The notes beneath the pieces are model-generated. The model had not been told where the DNA came from and did no database searches. It was given only the letters and a program-made list of their open reading frames with translations. From the NCBI RefSeq assembly GCF_004016505.1, contig NZ_SACR01000001.1:992001-1056000 (forward strand): DNA of 64,000 nucleotides. The letters run 5' to 3'. The DNA is from Rubrivivax rivuli (lineage in GTDB: Bacteria; Pseudomonadota; Gammaproteobacteria; Burkholderiales; Burkholderiaceae_C). A program made the position numbers and the translations under genes. This document shows, piece after piece, positions 23,437-32,353 of the stretch (its first letter is position 1; each line of letters opens with the position of its first letter).

Positions 23437-24024
23437 ATGAAACCCGCCAACGACCACGCCCTCGATCTCGCCTTTCGCGAGGCCCGCAGCTTCAACCGTT
23501 TCACCGCCGAGCCGGTCACTGACGAGACGCTGGCAGCCCTGTATGAGTTGCTGAAATGGGGGCCCACCTCCATGAACTGCCAGCCTGCGCGCTACGTTTT
23601 CCTGCGCACGCAGGCCGCCAAGCAGCGCCTGAAGCCAGCCCTGTCTCCGGGCAACGTCGACAAGACCCTGGCTGCGCCGGTGGTCGCCATCGTCGCCATT
23701 GACAACCATTTCCACGAGCATCTGCCGCTGCAGTTTCCGGCCTACGACGCCCGGCCGATGTTCGAGGCGAACCCCGCCCTGGCCACTGCCACGGCCGACC
23801 GCAACGGCAGCCTGCAGGGTGCCTATCTGATGATTGCTGCGCGGCTGCTGGGTCTCGATTGCGGGCCGATGAGTGGCTTCGACGCCGCCAAGCTGAACGC
23901 CGAGTTTTTCCCGGACGGGCGCTGGCGCGCCAACTTCCTGGTGAATCTCGGCCATGGCGATGCGAGCGGCAATCATCCGCGCGGGCCGCGGCTCGAATTC
24001 GAGCAGGCTGTCACGCTGCTATGA
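23437..24024 (+). CDS. RutE-like nitroreductase (probable malonic semialdehyde reductase)
   Basis: A 195-residue FMN-dependent nitroreductase-fold protein. The segments LLKWGPTSMNCQPAR, LSPGNVDKTLAAPVVAIVA, GSLQGAYLMIAARLLGLDCGPMSGFD and the final LVNLGHGD closely follow E. coli RutE, which reduces malonic semialdehyde to 3-hydroxypropionate; many relatives are annotated only as nitroreductase. No other pyrimidine-degradation (rut) gene is near, so the substrate here is uncertain. There is no clear ribosome-binding site before the ATG, and a weak promoter (TTTCAG, 18 bases, TAGCAT) would put the transcript start close to it. It stands alone between the terminator and the epimerase gene. Confidence 0.85.
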   Translation: MKPANDHALDLAFREARSFNRFTAEPVTDETLAALYELLKWGPTSMNCQPARYVFLRTQAAKQRLKPALSPGNVDKTLAAPVVAIVAIDNHFHEHLPLQFPAYDARPMFEANPALATATADRNGSLQGAYLMIAARLLGLDCGPMSGFDAAKLNAEFFPDGRWRANFLVNLGHGDASGNHPRGPRLEFEQAVTLL

Positions 24025-24083
24025 GGGGGTGAGTTCGTGCCGCCCCGCACAATCGGAGGTTGCGCGCAACTGCTCCTCTTTCC

Positions 24084-25091
24084 ATGAAGATCCTGCTCAC
24101 CGGTGCCGCCGGTTTCATCGGCATGACCACTGCGCTGCGCCTGCTGGCGCGTGGCGACGAGATCGTTGGTCTGGACAACCTCAACGACTACTACGATGTC
24201 ACGCTCAAGCAGGCGCGCCTGGCGCGCCTGACCCCGCACCCCGGCTTCCGCTTCGTGCAGATGGACGTGGCCGACCGGCCCGGCATGGAAGCCTTGTTCG
24301 CCGCCGAACGCTTCGACCGCGTCATCCACCTGGCGGCGCAGGCCGGCGTGCGCTATTCGCTGAAGAACCCGCACGCCTACATCGACAGCAACATCGTCGG
24401 CTTCATGAACGTGCTCGAAGGCTGCCGCCACACGCAGGTGCAGCATCTCGTGTACGCCTCCAGCAGCAGCGTCTATGGCGGCAACACGAGGATGCCCTTC
24501 TCGGAGCACGACAGCGTCGACCATCCTGTCAGCATGTACGCCGCGACGAAGAAGGCCAACGAACTGATGGCCCACACCTACAGCCACCTGTTCGGCCTGC
24601 CCACGACCGGGCTGCGTTTCTTCACCGTCTACGGGCCCTGGGGACGGCCGGACATGGCCTTGTTCCTGTTCACCAAGGCCATCCTGGAAGGCCGCCCCAT
24701 CGACGTCTTCAACCACGGCCAGATGCGGCGCGACTTCACCTTCGTCGACGACATCGTCGAGGGCGTCATCCGTGTGCTCGACCGGCCGGCAGCGCCCAAC
24801 CCCGCCTTTGTCTCCGATCAGCCCGACCCCGGCACCAGCAACGCACCCTACCGCGTGTTCAACATCGGCAATCACAGCCCGGTGCAGTTGCTCGACTACA
24901 TCGGCTGCATCGAAAAGGCCGTCGGCCGCGAAGCGGAGAAGAACCTGTTGCCGCTGCAGGACGGCGACGTGCCGGCCACGTATGCCGACGTCGACGCGCT
25001 GAACGAGTGGGTGGGCTTCACGCCGGCCACCGACATCGCCACTGGGGTGGCCCGCTTTGTCGAGTGGTACCGCGCCTACTACAAGGTCTGA
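24084..25091 (+). CDS. NAD-dependent epimerase, probable UDP-glucuronate 4-epimerase
   Basis: A 335-residue extended short-chain dehydrogenase. The NAD site GAAGFIG is at residues 7-13, and the catalytic SMYAATK motif follows an SSSSVYGGN segment. The overall pattern ([42 protein letters not shown]) matches UDP-glucuronate 4-epimerases of the CapI/WbnF type, which make UDP-galacturonate for surface polysaccharides. The ATG at 24084 starts MKILLTGA; a GGAGG lies too far upstream to serve it. It faces the protease gene end-on and probably supplies sugar to the exopolysaccharide made by the genes further right. Confidence 0.88.
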   Translation: MKILLTGAAGFIGMTTALRLLARGDEIVGLDNLNDYYDVTLKQARLARLTPHPGFRFVQMDVADRPGMEALFAAERFDRVIHLAAQAGVRYSLKNPHAYIDSNIVGFMNVLEGCRHTQVQHLVYASSSSVYGGNTRMPFSEHDSVDHPVSMYAATKKANELMAHTYSHLFGLPTTGLRFFTVYGPWGRPDMALFLFTKAILEGRPIDVFNHGQMRRDFTFVDDIVEGVIRVLDRPAAPNPAFVSDQPDPGTSNAPYRVFNIGNHSPVQLLDYIGCIEKAVGREAEKNLLPLQDGDVPATYADVDALNEWVGFTPATDIATGVARFVEWYRAYYKV

Positions 25092-25096
25092 AACCA

Positions 25097-25122
25097 GCCG
25101 GGCCCGGCTTTGCCGGCCCGGC
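25097..25122. terminator. GC-rich hairpin between converging genes
   Basis: The stem 25097-25108 pairs with 25112-25122 (GCCGGGC outside, then CGGC) with one bulged base and a TTT loop. It lies between the epimerase and the protease, which end toward each other. There is no T-run, so it may act as a weak two-way terminator or a 3'-end stabiliser. Confidence 0.5.
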
Positions 25123-25133
25123 ACACACGGGCT

Positions 25134-25961
25134 TCAGCGCTGCCGCATCAAGGCGCGCAGCGGTGCCACAGGCACCGCATAGGTGATGCCCGTCGGGCTG
25201 CTCAGCGCACTTTCGCGGCCCGCCTTCACCAGCCCCGAGCTCAGAACGCCGACCACGTGGCCTGACTCGACATCGAAAACCGGCCCGCCGCTGTTGCCCG
25301 GGTAGGCCGTTGCATCCAACTGCAAGAGCTGGAAGTTGCCCTCGCGCAGGCGGCTCACGGCGCGTGGGTCGAGTTGCCGCGCATTCGCCGCCGGCAAGGC
25401 CGCTGCGGTGATGCTGCTGACGATGCCCCGGTGCGTCACGACCGAATAGCCGAGCACCGACCCGATCGGGAAGCCCATCAAGGCGATGGCCTGACCCTCC
25501 TGCACGGTGTCATCGGCCGCGAGCACCAGCCCCGCCAGGGCGGGGCCCTCCAGTTCCAGCACCGCCAGATCGCGGAAGCGGTCTGCCGCCACCACGCGTG
25601 CCAGGCGCCAAGGGGGTGTTTCGCCGCCGCCCACCCAGACGGCCATGCGCACGGACGCCGAGTCCTCCGCGCCGTCGGGCAAAACGTGGAAGTTGGTGGC
25701 CAACAGCCGGCTGTGGGCGCCGCCCTCTCCAGCCACAACGAAGCCCGAGCCCCGGAAGCCGAAACGAGGGCTGTCGGTCGGGCTGTAAGTGCCCACAGGC
25801 AGCACAGCGGCCTTGTGGCGCCTGACCAGAGCACGCAGGTCACCTGCCGGCTCCGCTGCTGCTGCAGCCTGCGGGCGATGCCCCAGGAAGAAACACGCCA
25901 CCGCGCCCAGCGCCCGCAACCCTGCGCGGCGGCGCACCAGGCCGGGCAGGTGCTCCGTCAC
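25134..25961 (-). CDS. Trypsin-like serine protease (S1C/HtrA-type domain, no PDZ)
   Basis: A 275-residue protein with the catalytic triad in order: His in ATNFHVLPD, Asp in FRDLAVLELEG and Ser in YPGNSGGPVFD, as in HtrA/DegP-type proteases. The N-terminus (RRAGLRALGAVACFFLG, then Ala repeats) looks like an export signal, so the enzyme probably works outside the cytoplasm. No PDZ domain follows the protease domain. The start taken is GTG at 25961, which overlaps the prsT stop as GTGA; the frame is open further upstream only as a shadow of prsT. Coupling to prsT suggests a role in the PEP-CTERM/exopolysaccharide system, for instance handling of envelope proteins. The target is unknown. Confidence 0.82.
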   Translation of the reverse strand: MTEHLPGLVRRRAGLRALGAVACFFLGHRPQAAAAAEPAGDLRALVRRHKAAVLPVGTYSPTDSPRFGFRGSGFVVAGEGGAHSRLLATNFHVLPDGAEDSASVRMAVWVGGGETPPWRLARVVAADRFRDLAVLELEGPALAGLVLAADDTVQEGQAIALMGFPIGSVLGYSVVTHRGIVSSITAAALPAANARQLDPRAVSRLREGNFQLLQLDATAYPGNSGGPVFDVESGHVVGVLSSGLVKAGRESALSSPTGITYAVPVAPLRALMRQR

Positions 25962-28759
25962 AAGGTCTTCAACAGCGCGCTCACCTCGGCGTGCCCGCTG
26001 AACTTGTCGCCCAGACGGCTCAGGCTGTCGAGTTCGGCACGCGCCCGGGTCTTGTCGCCAGCCTTGATGTACAGCTTGGCCAGGCGAAGCGCCAGGTTGC
26101 CGTCCTTCGGAGCGAGAGCGATGGCCCGCTTCTGCGCGTCGATGGCCTCCGAGATCTTGTTGTCGGCCTCCAGCGCATACGACAGCGTGTCGATGATGGG
26201 CGCACGGTCGGGCAACAGCTTGTTGGCTTGCTGCGCCAGCGCCAGACCGCCAGGCTTGCCTTGCTTCACCATCAGCCAGGCCACGTTGTTGAGGGCCAAA
26301 GCGTTCTCCGGCTCCACCTGCAGCACGGCGCGGTAGCGCGCTTCGGCCCGCGGAAGGTCGCCCTGGGCCAGCGCCACGTCGCCCAGGAAATAGTTGAAGC
26401 TGGTGTCCTTGGGGTTGGCCTTGAGCCAATCGGCCGCCAGACGCTCGGCCTCGGCGCCCTTGTTGGCCGAGACCAGCACCGTGTGCAGCTTGGCCGTGAC
26501 CTCGGACGAACGCGCCAGCTTCAACACGCCGCGATAGGCGTTCGCTGCGGCGTCCCAGTTCTTTCGGCTGGCTTCGACGTCGCCTTCGAGGGTCAGGCCC
26601 ACGGGGTCTTGCGGCAGGCGCTTCTGGAGGTCGCGTGCCACCTTCACGGCTTCGTCGGGCTTGCCGCCCATCATCGCCAGGCGGGCCTGTGCGAGCGGTA
26701 TCGCCTGGTTGCCCGGCGCGAGCTCGGCGGCCCGGCGCAGCGAGCGCGCGGCCGACTCATTGTCTTTCGCAGCCATGTGCACCTCGGCCAGGCGCATCTC
26801 GGGCAAGGCGTTGCGCGGCTGCAGGCTGGCGAGCTTCTTGAACGTGGTCAGCGCGCGCTGGGTGTCGCCCGCGGCGAGTTCGGCACGCCCCAGCGCATCC
26901 ATCACTTCGGTGTTGTTCGGCAAGGCTGCGGTAGCGTCCTGCGCCGCCAGCAAGGCCGCCTTGCCGTCGCCCTGGTTGATCAGGTCGTTGACCAGCGCGA
27001 CGTGCGGCCGCGCCTCACCGGCGTTGGCCTTGACGGCAGCCCTCAGGGCCTCGGTGATCTTGGCTGCCGGCGCGCCGACACGCGCTTCCAGCTCGGCCAC
27101 GGCCATGTGGGCCTGCCAGCTCTTGGGATGGGCCTGGATGAAAGCGGCGAAACGCTCGCGGGCCTTCTCGGGTTTGTTGGCGGCCAGATCAAGAGCTGCC
27201 AGGCTGGCCACGGGCGGGAAGTAGCTCGGCTCCTTCGCGATGGCCGTTTCGAAACTCTTCGCCGCACCCGGCAGGTCGTTCTTCAGTGTCAGCACCCGGC
27301 CGCGCAGCTGGTGCGGCAGGGCCTGGTCGGGCATCTTCTTTTCCAGCCCGTCTATGGTCTTCAGCGCCCCGGCCACGTCGTTCTGGCGCAGGCGGGCGCT
27401 GATCAGCGCGAGGTCGGCGCGCGGGCCGCTGTCGCCGGCCGCCACGGCTTCCAGCTCAAGGATGGCGCTGCTGTCGTTGCCACGGGCCAACTGGGCCATC
27501 GCGGCGGACGTGCGGACACGGACGTCCGCAGGCGCGGCCTTCACCGCGGCCTGGAAGGCTTGCTCTGAAGCCTTCGCGTCACCGAGCTGCAGATGCGCCT
27601 CGCCCGCCAGCGCCAGTGCGGAACCATCTGCCAGCCCGGCATCGAGCACAGGCTTGAGCGTGTCGAGCGTCTTCTGCGGATCACCGGTGCGCAAGTAGGT
27701 CTGCGCCAGCAGCAGGCGAGACAGGCGCTGCTGCGGTACGAGCTTCAAGGCCTTGCCGAGATGCGCTTCGGCGGCCAGATAGTTGCGAAGCTGGAACTCC
27801 GTGGCACCCGCCAGTTCCAGGGCCCGAACGTTGTTCGGGAAGCCCTTGAGAACCTGCTCGATCGTCGTGAGGGCGCGTGGGTAGTCCTTGTCGATGAAGG
27901 CGAACTGGGCCTCGTAGTACAGCGTCTCAGGATGGCCGGCTGCGGTGCTCTTGAGCTGCTGGAACTCCGTCCGCGCGTCGGCGGTTTTCTGCTGGCCGAG
28001 CAGGATGTTGATGACGCCGGCGCGTGAGATGACCGAATCCGGCTGTGCTTTCAGCGCAAGGCGGAAGGCCGCCAGCGCCGCCTCCGGGTCGCGCTTGCCG
28101 TACAGCAGGAAGTCGGCCTTCAGCGTGGCCGCACGAACATCCGAGGGGTCGGCAGCGAGTACCTTGTCCAGCAAGGCGATCGCCTCATCTGCAGAACCGT
28201 CCTGCGCGCGCAAGCGGGCCTGCACGATGAGGGCTGGCGCGAACCCGGGCTTGAGGCGCAAAGCGTCCTCTGCGGCGGTGTTGGCCTGGATGGCGTCGCC
28301 CTGGATGGCATAGGCCGAAGCGAGCGATGTCTTGAGGTCGGCGCCGGCGCTGGCGTCGCGCAGTTCAAAGGTGCCGTACTGGGCGATCAGCCGTGTCTGC
28401 TCTCCGGTCAGCAGCATGGCTCTGGCGAGGTCAGGCACCACCTGCTCATCCGGCACCTGAAGTTCCTGGGCCTTGCGCAGTTCCAGCAAGGCCGATGCGG
28501 CGTCGCCCTGGGCCAGCAGGGCACGGCCGAGCAGCAAGCGCACCTCGCCCGATTGCGGGTTCGAGGCCAGTGCGTTCTTCAGCTGGATGACGGCCGTGCG
28601 GGTGTCCTTCTTCTCCATGGACGCCTTGGCCGACGCGATCAACTCCTTGTCGGTGGGGCCGCTGCAAGCCAGCAGCAGCAAGCAGACGGAGGCAGCGCCC
28701 ACGCCAGCGTGTATCCGTCGCAGAGTGGCTGCAGAGTGAGCAAAGGCGTTCGAGTTCAT
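25958..28759 (-). CDS. prsT: PEP-CTERM system TPR lipoprotein PrsT (copy 1)
   Basis: A 933-residue protein made almost entirely of tetratricopeptide repeats, with a lipoprotein signal ending in LLLLACSG (lipidated Cys32). This is the architecture of PrsT, the TPR lipoprotein that accompanies PrsK and PrsR in exosortase-type exopolysaccharide loci. It is expected at the periplasmic face of an envelope membrane as a scaffold; the precise role is not established. It lies 57 bases after prsR and overlaps the protease start by 4 bases. The C-terminal FSGHAEVSALLKTL is closely mirrored by the second copy at 35144-37927. Confidence 0.93.
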   Translation of the reverse strand: MNSNAFAHSAATLRRIHAGVGAASVCLLLLACSGPTDKELIASAKASMEKKDTRTAVIQLKNALASNPQSGEVRLLLGRALLAQGDAASALLELRKAQELQVPDEQVVPDLARAMLLTGEQTRLIAQYGTFELRDASAGADLKTSLASAYAIQGDAIQANTAAEDALRLKPGFAPALIVQARLRAQDGSADEAIALLDKVLAADPSDVRAATLKADFLLYGKRDPEAALAAFRLALKAQPDSVISRAGVINILLGQQKTADARTEFQQLKSTAAGHPETLYYEAQFAFIDKDYPRALTTIEQVLKGFPNNVRALELAGATEFQLRNYLAAEAHLGKALKLVPQQRLSRLLLAQTYLRTGDPQKTLDTLKPVLDAGLADGSALALAGEAHLQLGDAKASEQAFQAAVKAAPADVRVRTSAAMAQLARGNDSSAILELEAVAAGDSGPRADLALISARLRQNDVAGALKTIDGLEKKMPDQALPHQLRGRVLTLKNDLPGAAKSFETAIAKEPSYFPPVASLAALDLAANKPEKARERFAAFIQAHPKSWQAHMAVAELEARVGAPAAKITEALRAAVKANAGEARPHVALVNDLINQGDGKAALLAAQDATAALPNNTEVMDALGRAELAAGDTQRALTTFKKLASLQPRNALPEMRLAEVHMAAKDNESAARSLRRAAELAPGNQAIPLAQARLAMMGGKPDEAVKVARDLQKRLPQDPVGLTLEGDVEASRKNWDAAANAYRGVLKLARSSEVTAKLHTVLVSANKGAEAERLAADWLKANPKDTSFNYFLGDVALAQGDLPRAEARYRAVLQVEPENALALNNVAWLMVKQGKPGGLALAQQANKLLPDRAPIIDTLSYALEADNKISEAIDAQKRAIALAPKDGNLALRLAKLYIKAGDKTRARAELDSLSRLGDKFSGHAEVSALLKTL

Positions 28760-28816
28760 GGGATCGACCTTGATGGAACTTCCGTGACCGCGAGCATGCG
28801 GTCAACTGCAGGTGGG

Positions 28817-30193
28817 CTATTTGATCGCCAGACGGCGCATGAGGTCGTAGAGCGTGGGGCGGCTGACCCCCAGGATCTCCGCGGCCTTGAGGATGTTGCC
28901 GTTGCTGCGCGCCAGCGCAGCAACGATGGCCTGGCGTTCTGCGGCCTCGCGCACGGTGCGAAGGTCCAGATCCGAGACGGCTCCCACCTCGCCGGCTTGC
29001 TCAGGCAAGGGCAACCCCAGGTCGGCGCAAGTGATCCGGTCGGCATCCGCCATGATGGACGCCCGCTTCACCGCATTCAACAGCTCGCGGACGTTGCCCG
29101 GCCAGCTGTGCTTCTCGATGGCTCTCAACGCGTCTTCGCTGAAGCCCAGCCCGGTGCGGCGCTGCTCCTGGGCGAAGCGACGCAGCATGGCCTGGGCCAG
29201 CATCACCGGATCGCCCGCCCGCGCACGCAAGGGCGGAATGTCGATGACGATCTCGGCCAGGCGGTAGTAGAGATCCTCGCGGAACCGGCCCTCAGCGATC
29301 AGGTTCTTGAGGTCCTGATGGGTGGCACCCACCACCCGCACATCCACCGGGATCTCATTGCGGCCGCCAATGCGTTCAATGGTGCGCTGCTGAAGGAACC
29401 GAAGCAGCTTGGCCTGCAGCGAGTGGGGCAAGTCACCGATCTCATCCAGCATCAGGGTGCCGGCATGCGCCGTTTCGATCTTGCCCTGGGTTGTCTTGCC
29501 GGCGCCCGTGAAAGCGCCTTTCTCGTAGCCGAACAGCTCGCTTTCCAGGAGGTTTTCCGGAATCGCCGCGCAATTGATCGCCACGAAGCGCCCGCTCCGT
29601 TTGCTGGCGGTGTGCAGACCTTGCGCGAGAACTTCCTTGCCCGTGCCGCTTTCCCCGAGCAACAGCACGGTGGCGTCACTCGAGGCCACACGCTCGACCG
29701 TGCGGCAGATGCGCAGCATGTCGGCGTCGCGCGTGATCAAGCCCGCCAGTGCGTCGGGCTGGTGCAGAGCCTGAAGCCGACGGTTCTCGGCTTGCAGTTC
29801 CGCCAGCCGGTAGGCCCGCTCGATCGTGAGCGTGAGGATGTCCGGCTCGAAAGGCTTGGCCAGGAAGTCATAGGCCCCCAAGGCCACGGCGCGCAGCGCA
29901 TTGGACTGGTCGTTCTGACCCGTGAGCACGATGACTTTCACCGAGGGGTCGATGCCCAGCATCTGCTCCAGCAGTGCGAAGCCTTCGGAGACCGAATCCG
30001 GGTCGGGCGGCAGCCCCAGGTCCATCGTCACGACCGCCGGCTGGTGGCGGCGGAACATCAGCAGCGCCGACTCGCGGTCGCTGGCGGTCACCGATTCGAA
30101 GCGGTCCAGCGACCACTTGATCTGCTTCTGCAGGGCCAGATCGTCTTCGACGATGAGTACGGGACTGGTCCTTCCGTTCTGCTCGGCACTCAT
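28817..30193 (-). CDS. prsR: PEP-CTERM system response regulator PrsR (sigma-54 activator)
   Basis: A 458-residue NtrC-type regulator. The receiver domain (residues 11-130) has the phospho-acceptor Asp58 in VVTMDLGLP and the LAKPFE lysine. The AAA+ domain has Walker A GESGTGKE, the sigma-54 contact loop GAFTGA and Walker B TLMLDEIGD. The C-terminal Fis-type helix-turn-helix is AAEILGVSRPTLYDLMRRL. It should activate sigma-54 promoters when phosphorylated by PrsK, and one such promoter lies before the PEP-CTERM gene at 34244. Its ATG overlaps the prsK stop (ATGA), so the pair is translationally coupled. Confidence 0.95.
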   Translation of the reverse strand: MSAEQNGRTSPVLIVEDDLALQKQIKWSLDRFESVTASDRESALLMFRRHQPAVVTMDLGLPPDPDSVSEGFALLEQMLGIDPSVKVIVLTGQNDQSNALRAVALGAYDFLAKPFEPDILTLTIERAYRLAELQAENRRLQALHQPDALAGLITRDADMLRICRTVERVASSDATVLLLGESGTGKEVLAQGLHTASKRSGRFVAINCAAIPENLLESELFGYEKGAFTGAGKTTQGKIETAHAGTLMLDEIGDLPHSLQAKLLRFLQQRTIERIGGRNEIPVDVRVVGATHQDLKNLIAEGRFREDLYYRLAEIVIDIPPLRARAGDPVMLAQAMLRRFAQEQRRTGLGFSEDALRAIEKHSWPGNVRELLNAVKRASIMADADRITCADLGLPLPEQAGEVGAVSDLDLRTVREAAERQAIVAALARSNGNILKAAEILGVSRPTLYDLMRRLAIK

Positions 30194-32301
30194 TTGCGGT
30201 GGGCACCCAGAAGCTCGGCACCACGACCCGACTCGAACAGGGGCAACAGCACGGTGATGACGGTGCCTTCGCCCAGGGCGCTTCGCACATCGATGTGCCC
30301 GCCCAGTTCGCGGATGTACTGAAAGCTCTCGTAGGTGCCGATGCCCATGCCGTTTGACTTCGTTGTATTGAACGGCCGGAACAGCCGTGAGCGTATGAAC
30401 TCCTCGCTCATGCCGCTGCCCGTGTCCCCCACCTCGACCTTCACCTGCCCGCTGTGCCGTTCGACCTTGACCCAGACCCGTCCCGAAGGTGGCGTCGCGT
30501 CGAGGGCGTTCTGCACCAGGTGGCCCAGCACGCGTTCAAGGCGCTCTTCCTGTCCGCGAGAAGCCAGTGGCTCGCTCGCCCCTACGTCCACTGTGCGCCC
30601 CTGGGCCTGTGCCATGCCCACCAGACGGTTCAAGATGGGTTCCAACTCCACGCCATGGTTGCCGCCGGGTGGGGTGGCGCCCTCACGCAACTGCAACATC
30701 AGCCGCTTCATCTTCTCAAGCGAACTTGCCACGGTCAACAACATGTCTTGCTGGAACTCGCGGTTGTCGTGCAGACGTTCCGCATTCTTCAGCATCAATG
30801 AAAGCTGCGTCACGATGTTCTTGAGGTCATGCACGACGAAGGCCGACATCTTGTTGAAGGCGTCGAACTTGCGGGCCTCCAGCAACGCGTCAGTGGCCTG
30901 CATCTGAGCCAGGTAGCCCGCGGCTTGCCGGCCTGCGGTCTTCAGCAGGTCCAGAACCTCCCAGTTCAGCTGGATGGCCGTGCGCGGGCGGGCCAGCACG
31001 GCAAAGGCGCGCAGTTCTTCGCCGGCCATCAAGGGCACCACCAGCCAGCCGTTGGGCATGCCCAGCAGCCAGGCAGGCAGGCTCAGCGACTCATAGCGCC
31101 GCGGGGATGCCCGGTACTCGTCCAGATCGACCACCCAGCCTTTGTCGCGCAGGAAGGTGCACAACGACCCATCGCGCGGTTCTGGTTGCACTGCACGTGC
31201 GGTGTTCCATGTCGACACCTGGTGGAAGTCGGGCGTGGAGATTCCGCGCAGCCACAGGCTGCCTGCCGGGCTTTCCACCATCTTGGCCAGCGCCTGCAGG
31301 ATGACGTCACCCATCTCCTGCGGGCTGCGGTTGGCCGACAACAGCGTGGTGAACCGCAGCCACTCTTCGCGGTAGTCGTAGCGATAGCGGTAGAAGTGCT
31401 TGCTGACGAACACCCGCAGCCAAGCCCGCACCGAACCCGAGAACACCAGCACACCCAGGCTCACCAGGCCGGCGACCAGCAGGCCGAGTTGCAGCGCGCG
31501 CCCCCACTCGCCACCAAACCAGCGTACGTAGTAGCCGATGGCCGCCATGAGCAGCAGGTAGGTGCCGGTGAGCAGCAGCGTTGCCGAGTGGAACGCCGCC
31601 GCGTGCGAAACCTGCAGGCGCGCCAGCCAGTTGACGTTGCGGCGAGCCGCGATCAGCAGCAAGGGGATGGCCAGCGCATGCGCCACGCTGCGAAAGGCCA
31701 GCACGTCGTCGTCGAACTTGCTGAAGAGCAGGCCCTCTGCATACAGATAGAGGTCGAAGCCGAAGACGCAGCCCAGCCCCAGGCAGGCGGGCTTGGCATT
31801 CCAGCGCCCGCCCTCGGCAATGTTCCGGAACAGCTGTTCGACCAGCAGCAGCCCGCAGACGGCCAGCGTGAGCGCCGCGGCAATGTTGCCGACCCCGGGC
31901 GTGACGGTGCCGCCCGAGAAGCCCTGCACGGCCCAGAGCGCTGCCGCGCCCAGCCAGGTCAGTGACGCACCGCCTTTCAGTGCCGGCAGCGTGCCCTGGC
32001 GCCCGACCTGCCCGTTGGCGCCCAGCAGCGTGAGAAGAAACCCGAACCAGAGCCCATACCGCACCAGGTCGGCAGCCGAAGCTGCCAGGGCCGCCACCGC
32101 GGCACCCGACATTTCGTGCCAGACGCTCAGCAGGTTCCAGGCGGCGCTGGCCACAAGGGCGCCAATGAACAGCCGCCGCGGGGTCTCCGAAGCCACAGGC
32201 TGCCGGGCCGAGGCGAGCGACATGTACAGCGCAAAGACCCCATGAGCCAGGGCGGACACGGCGTGTCCGTACAAGGCCATGTCGGCAGCAGAAAAGCTCA
32301 T
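30190..32301 (-). CDS. prsK: PEP-CTERM system histidine kinase PrsK
   Basis: A 703-residue inner-membrane sensor kinase. The N-terminal third has about eight or more hydrophobic segments, followed by a GAF-like region. The phospho-acceptor histidine is in FVVHDLKNIVTQL, and the ATPase domain has QNALDATP, GDTGSGMSEEFI and GMGIGTYES. It is the partner of PrsR, whose start it overlaps. ATG 32301 is preferred; an in-frame GTG at 32316 would add five residues. It follows the sugar-transferase gene by 52 bases in the same operon. The signal it senses is unknown. Confidence 0.94.
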   Translation of the reverse strand: MSFSAADMALYGHAVSALAHGVFALYMSLASARQPVASETPRRLFIGALVASAAWNLLSVWHEMSGAAVAALAASAADLVRYGLWFGFLLTLLGANGQVGRQGTLPALKGGASLTWLGAAALWAVQGFSGGTVTPGVGNIAAALTLAVCGLLLVEQLFRNIAEGGRWNAKPACLGLGCVFGFDLYLYAEGLLFSKFDDDVLAFRSVAHALAIPLLLIAARRNVNWLARLQVSHAAAFHSATLLLTGTYLLLMAAIGYYVRWFGGEWGRALQLGLLVAGLVSLGVLVFSGSVRAWLRVFVSKHFYRYRYDYREEWLRFTTLLSANRSPQEMGDVILQALAKMVESPAGSLWLRGISTPDFHQVSTWNTARAVQPEPRDGSLCTFLRDKGWVVDLDEYRASPRRYESLSLPAWLLGMPNGWLVVPLMAGEELRAFAVLARPRTAIQLNWEVLDLLKTAGRQAAGYLAQMQATDALLEARKFDAFNKMSAFVVHDLKNIVTQLSLMLKNAERLHDNREFQQDMLLTVASSLEKMKRLMLQLREGATPPGGNHGVELEPILNRLVGMAQAQGRTVDVGASEPLASRGQEERLERVLGHLVQNALDATPPSGRVWVKVERHSGQVKVEVGDTGSGMSEEFIRSRLFRPFNTTKSNGMGIGTYESFQYIRELGGHIDVRSALGEGTVITVLLPLFESGRGAELLGAHRK

Positions 32302-32353
32302 GCCCGCGAGGCCCACTTTGCCGTGGGCGGGTTGAAGTTGACGCGCAGCAGGA

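Noticed and set aside
25962-26429. An N-terminal extension of the protease gene back to 26429
   Set aside because: The extra residues are a frame-shifted reading of prsT; the GTG overlapping the prsT stop is the sensible start.
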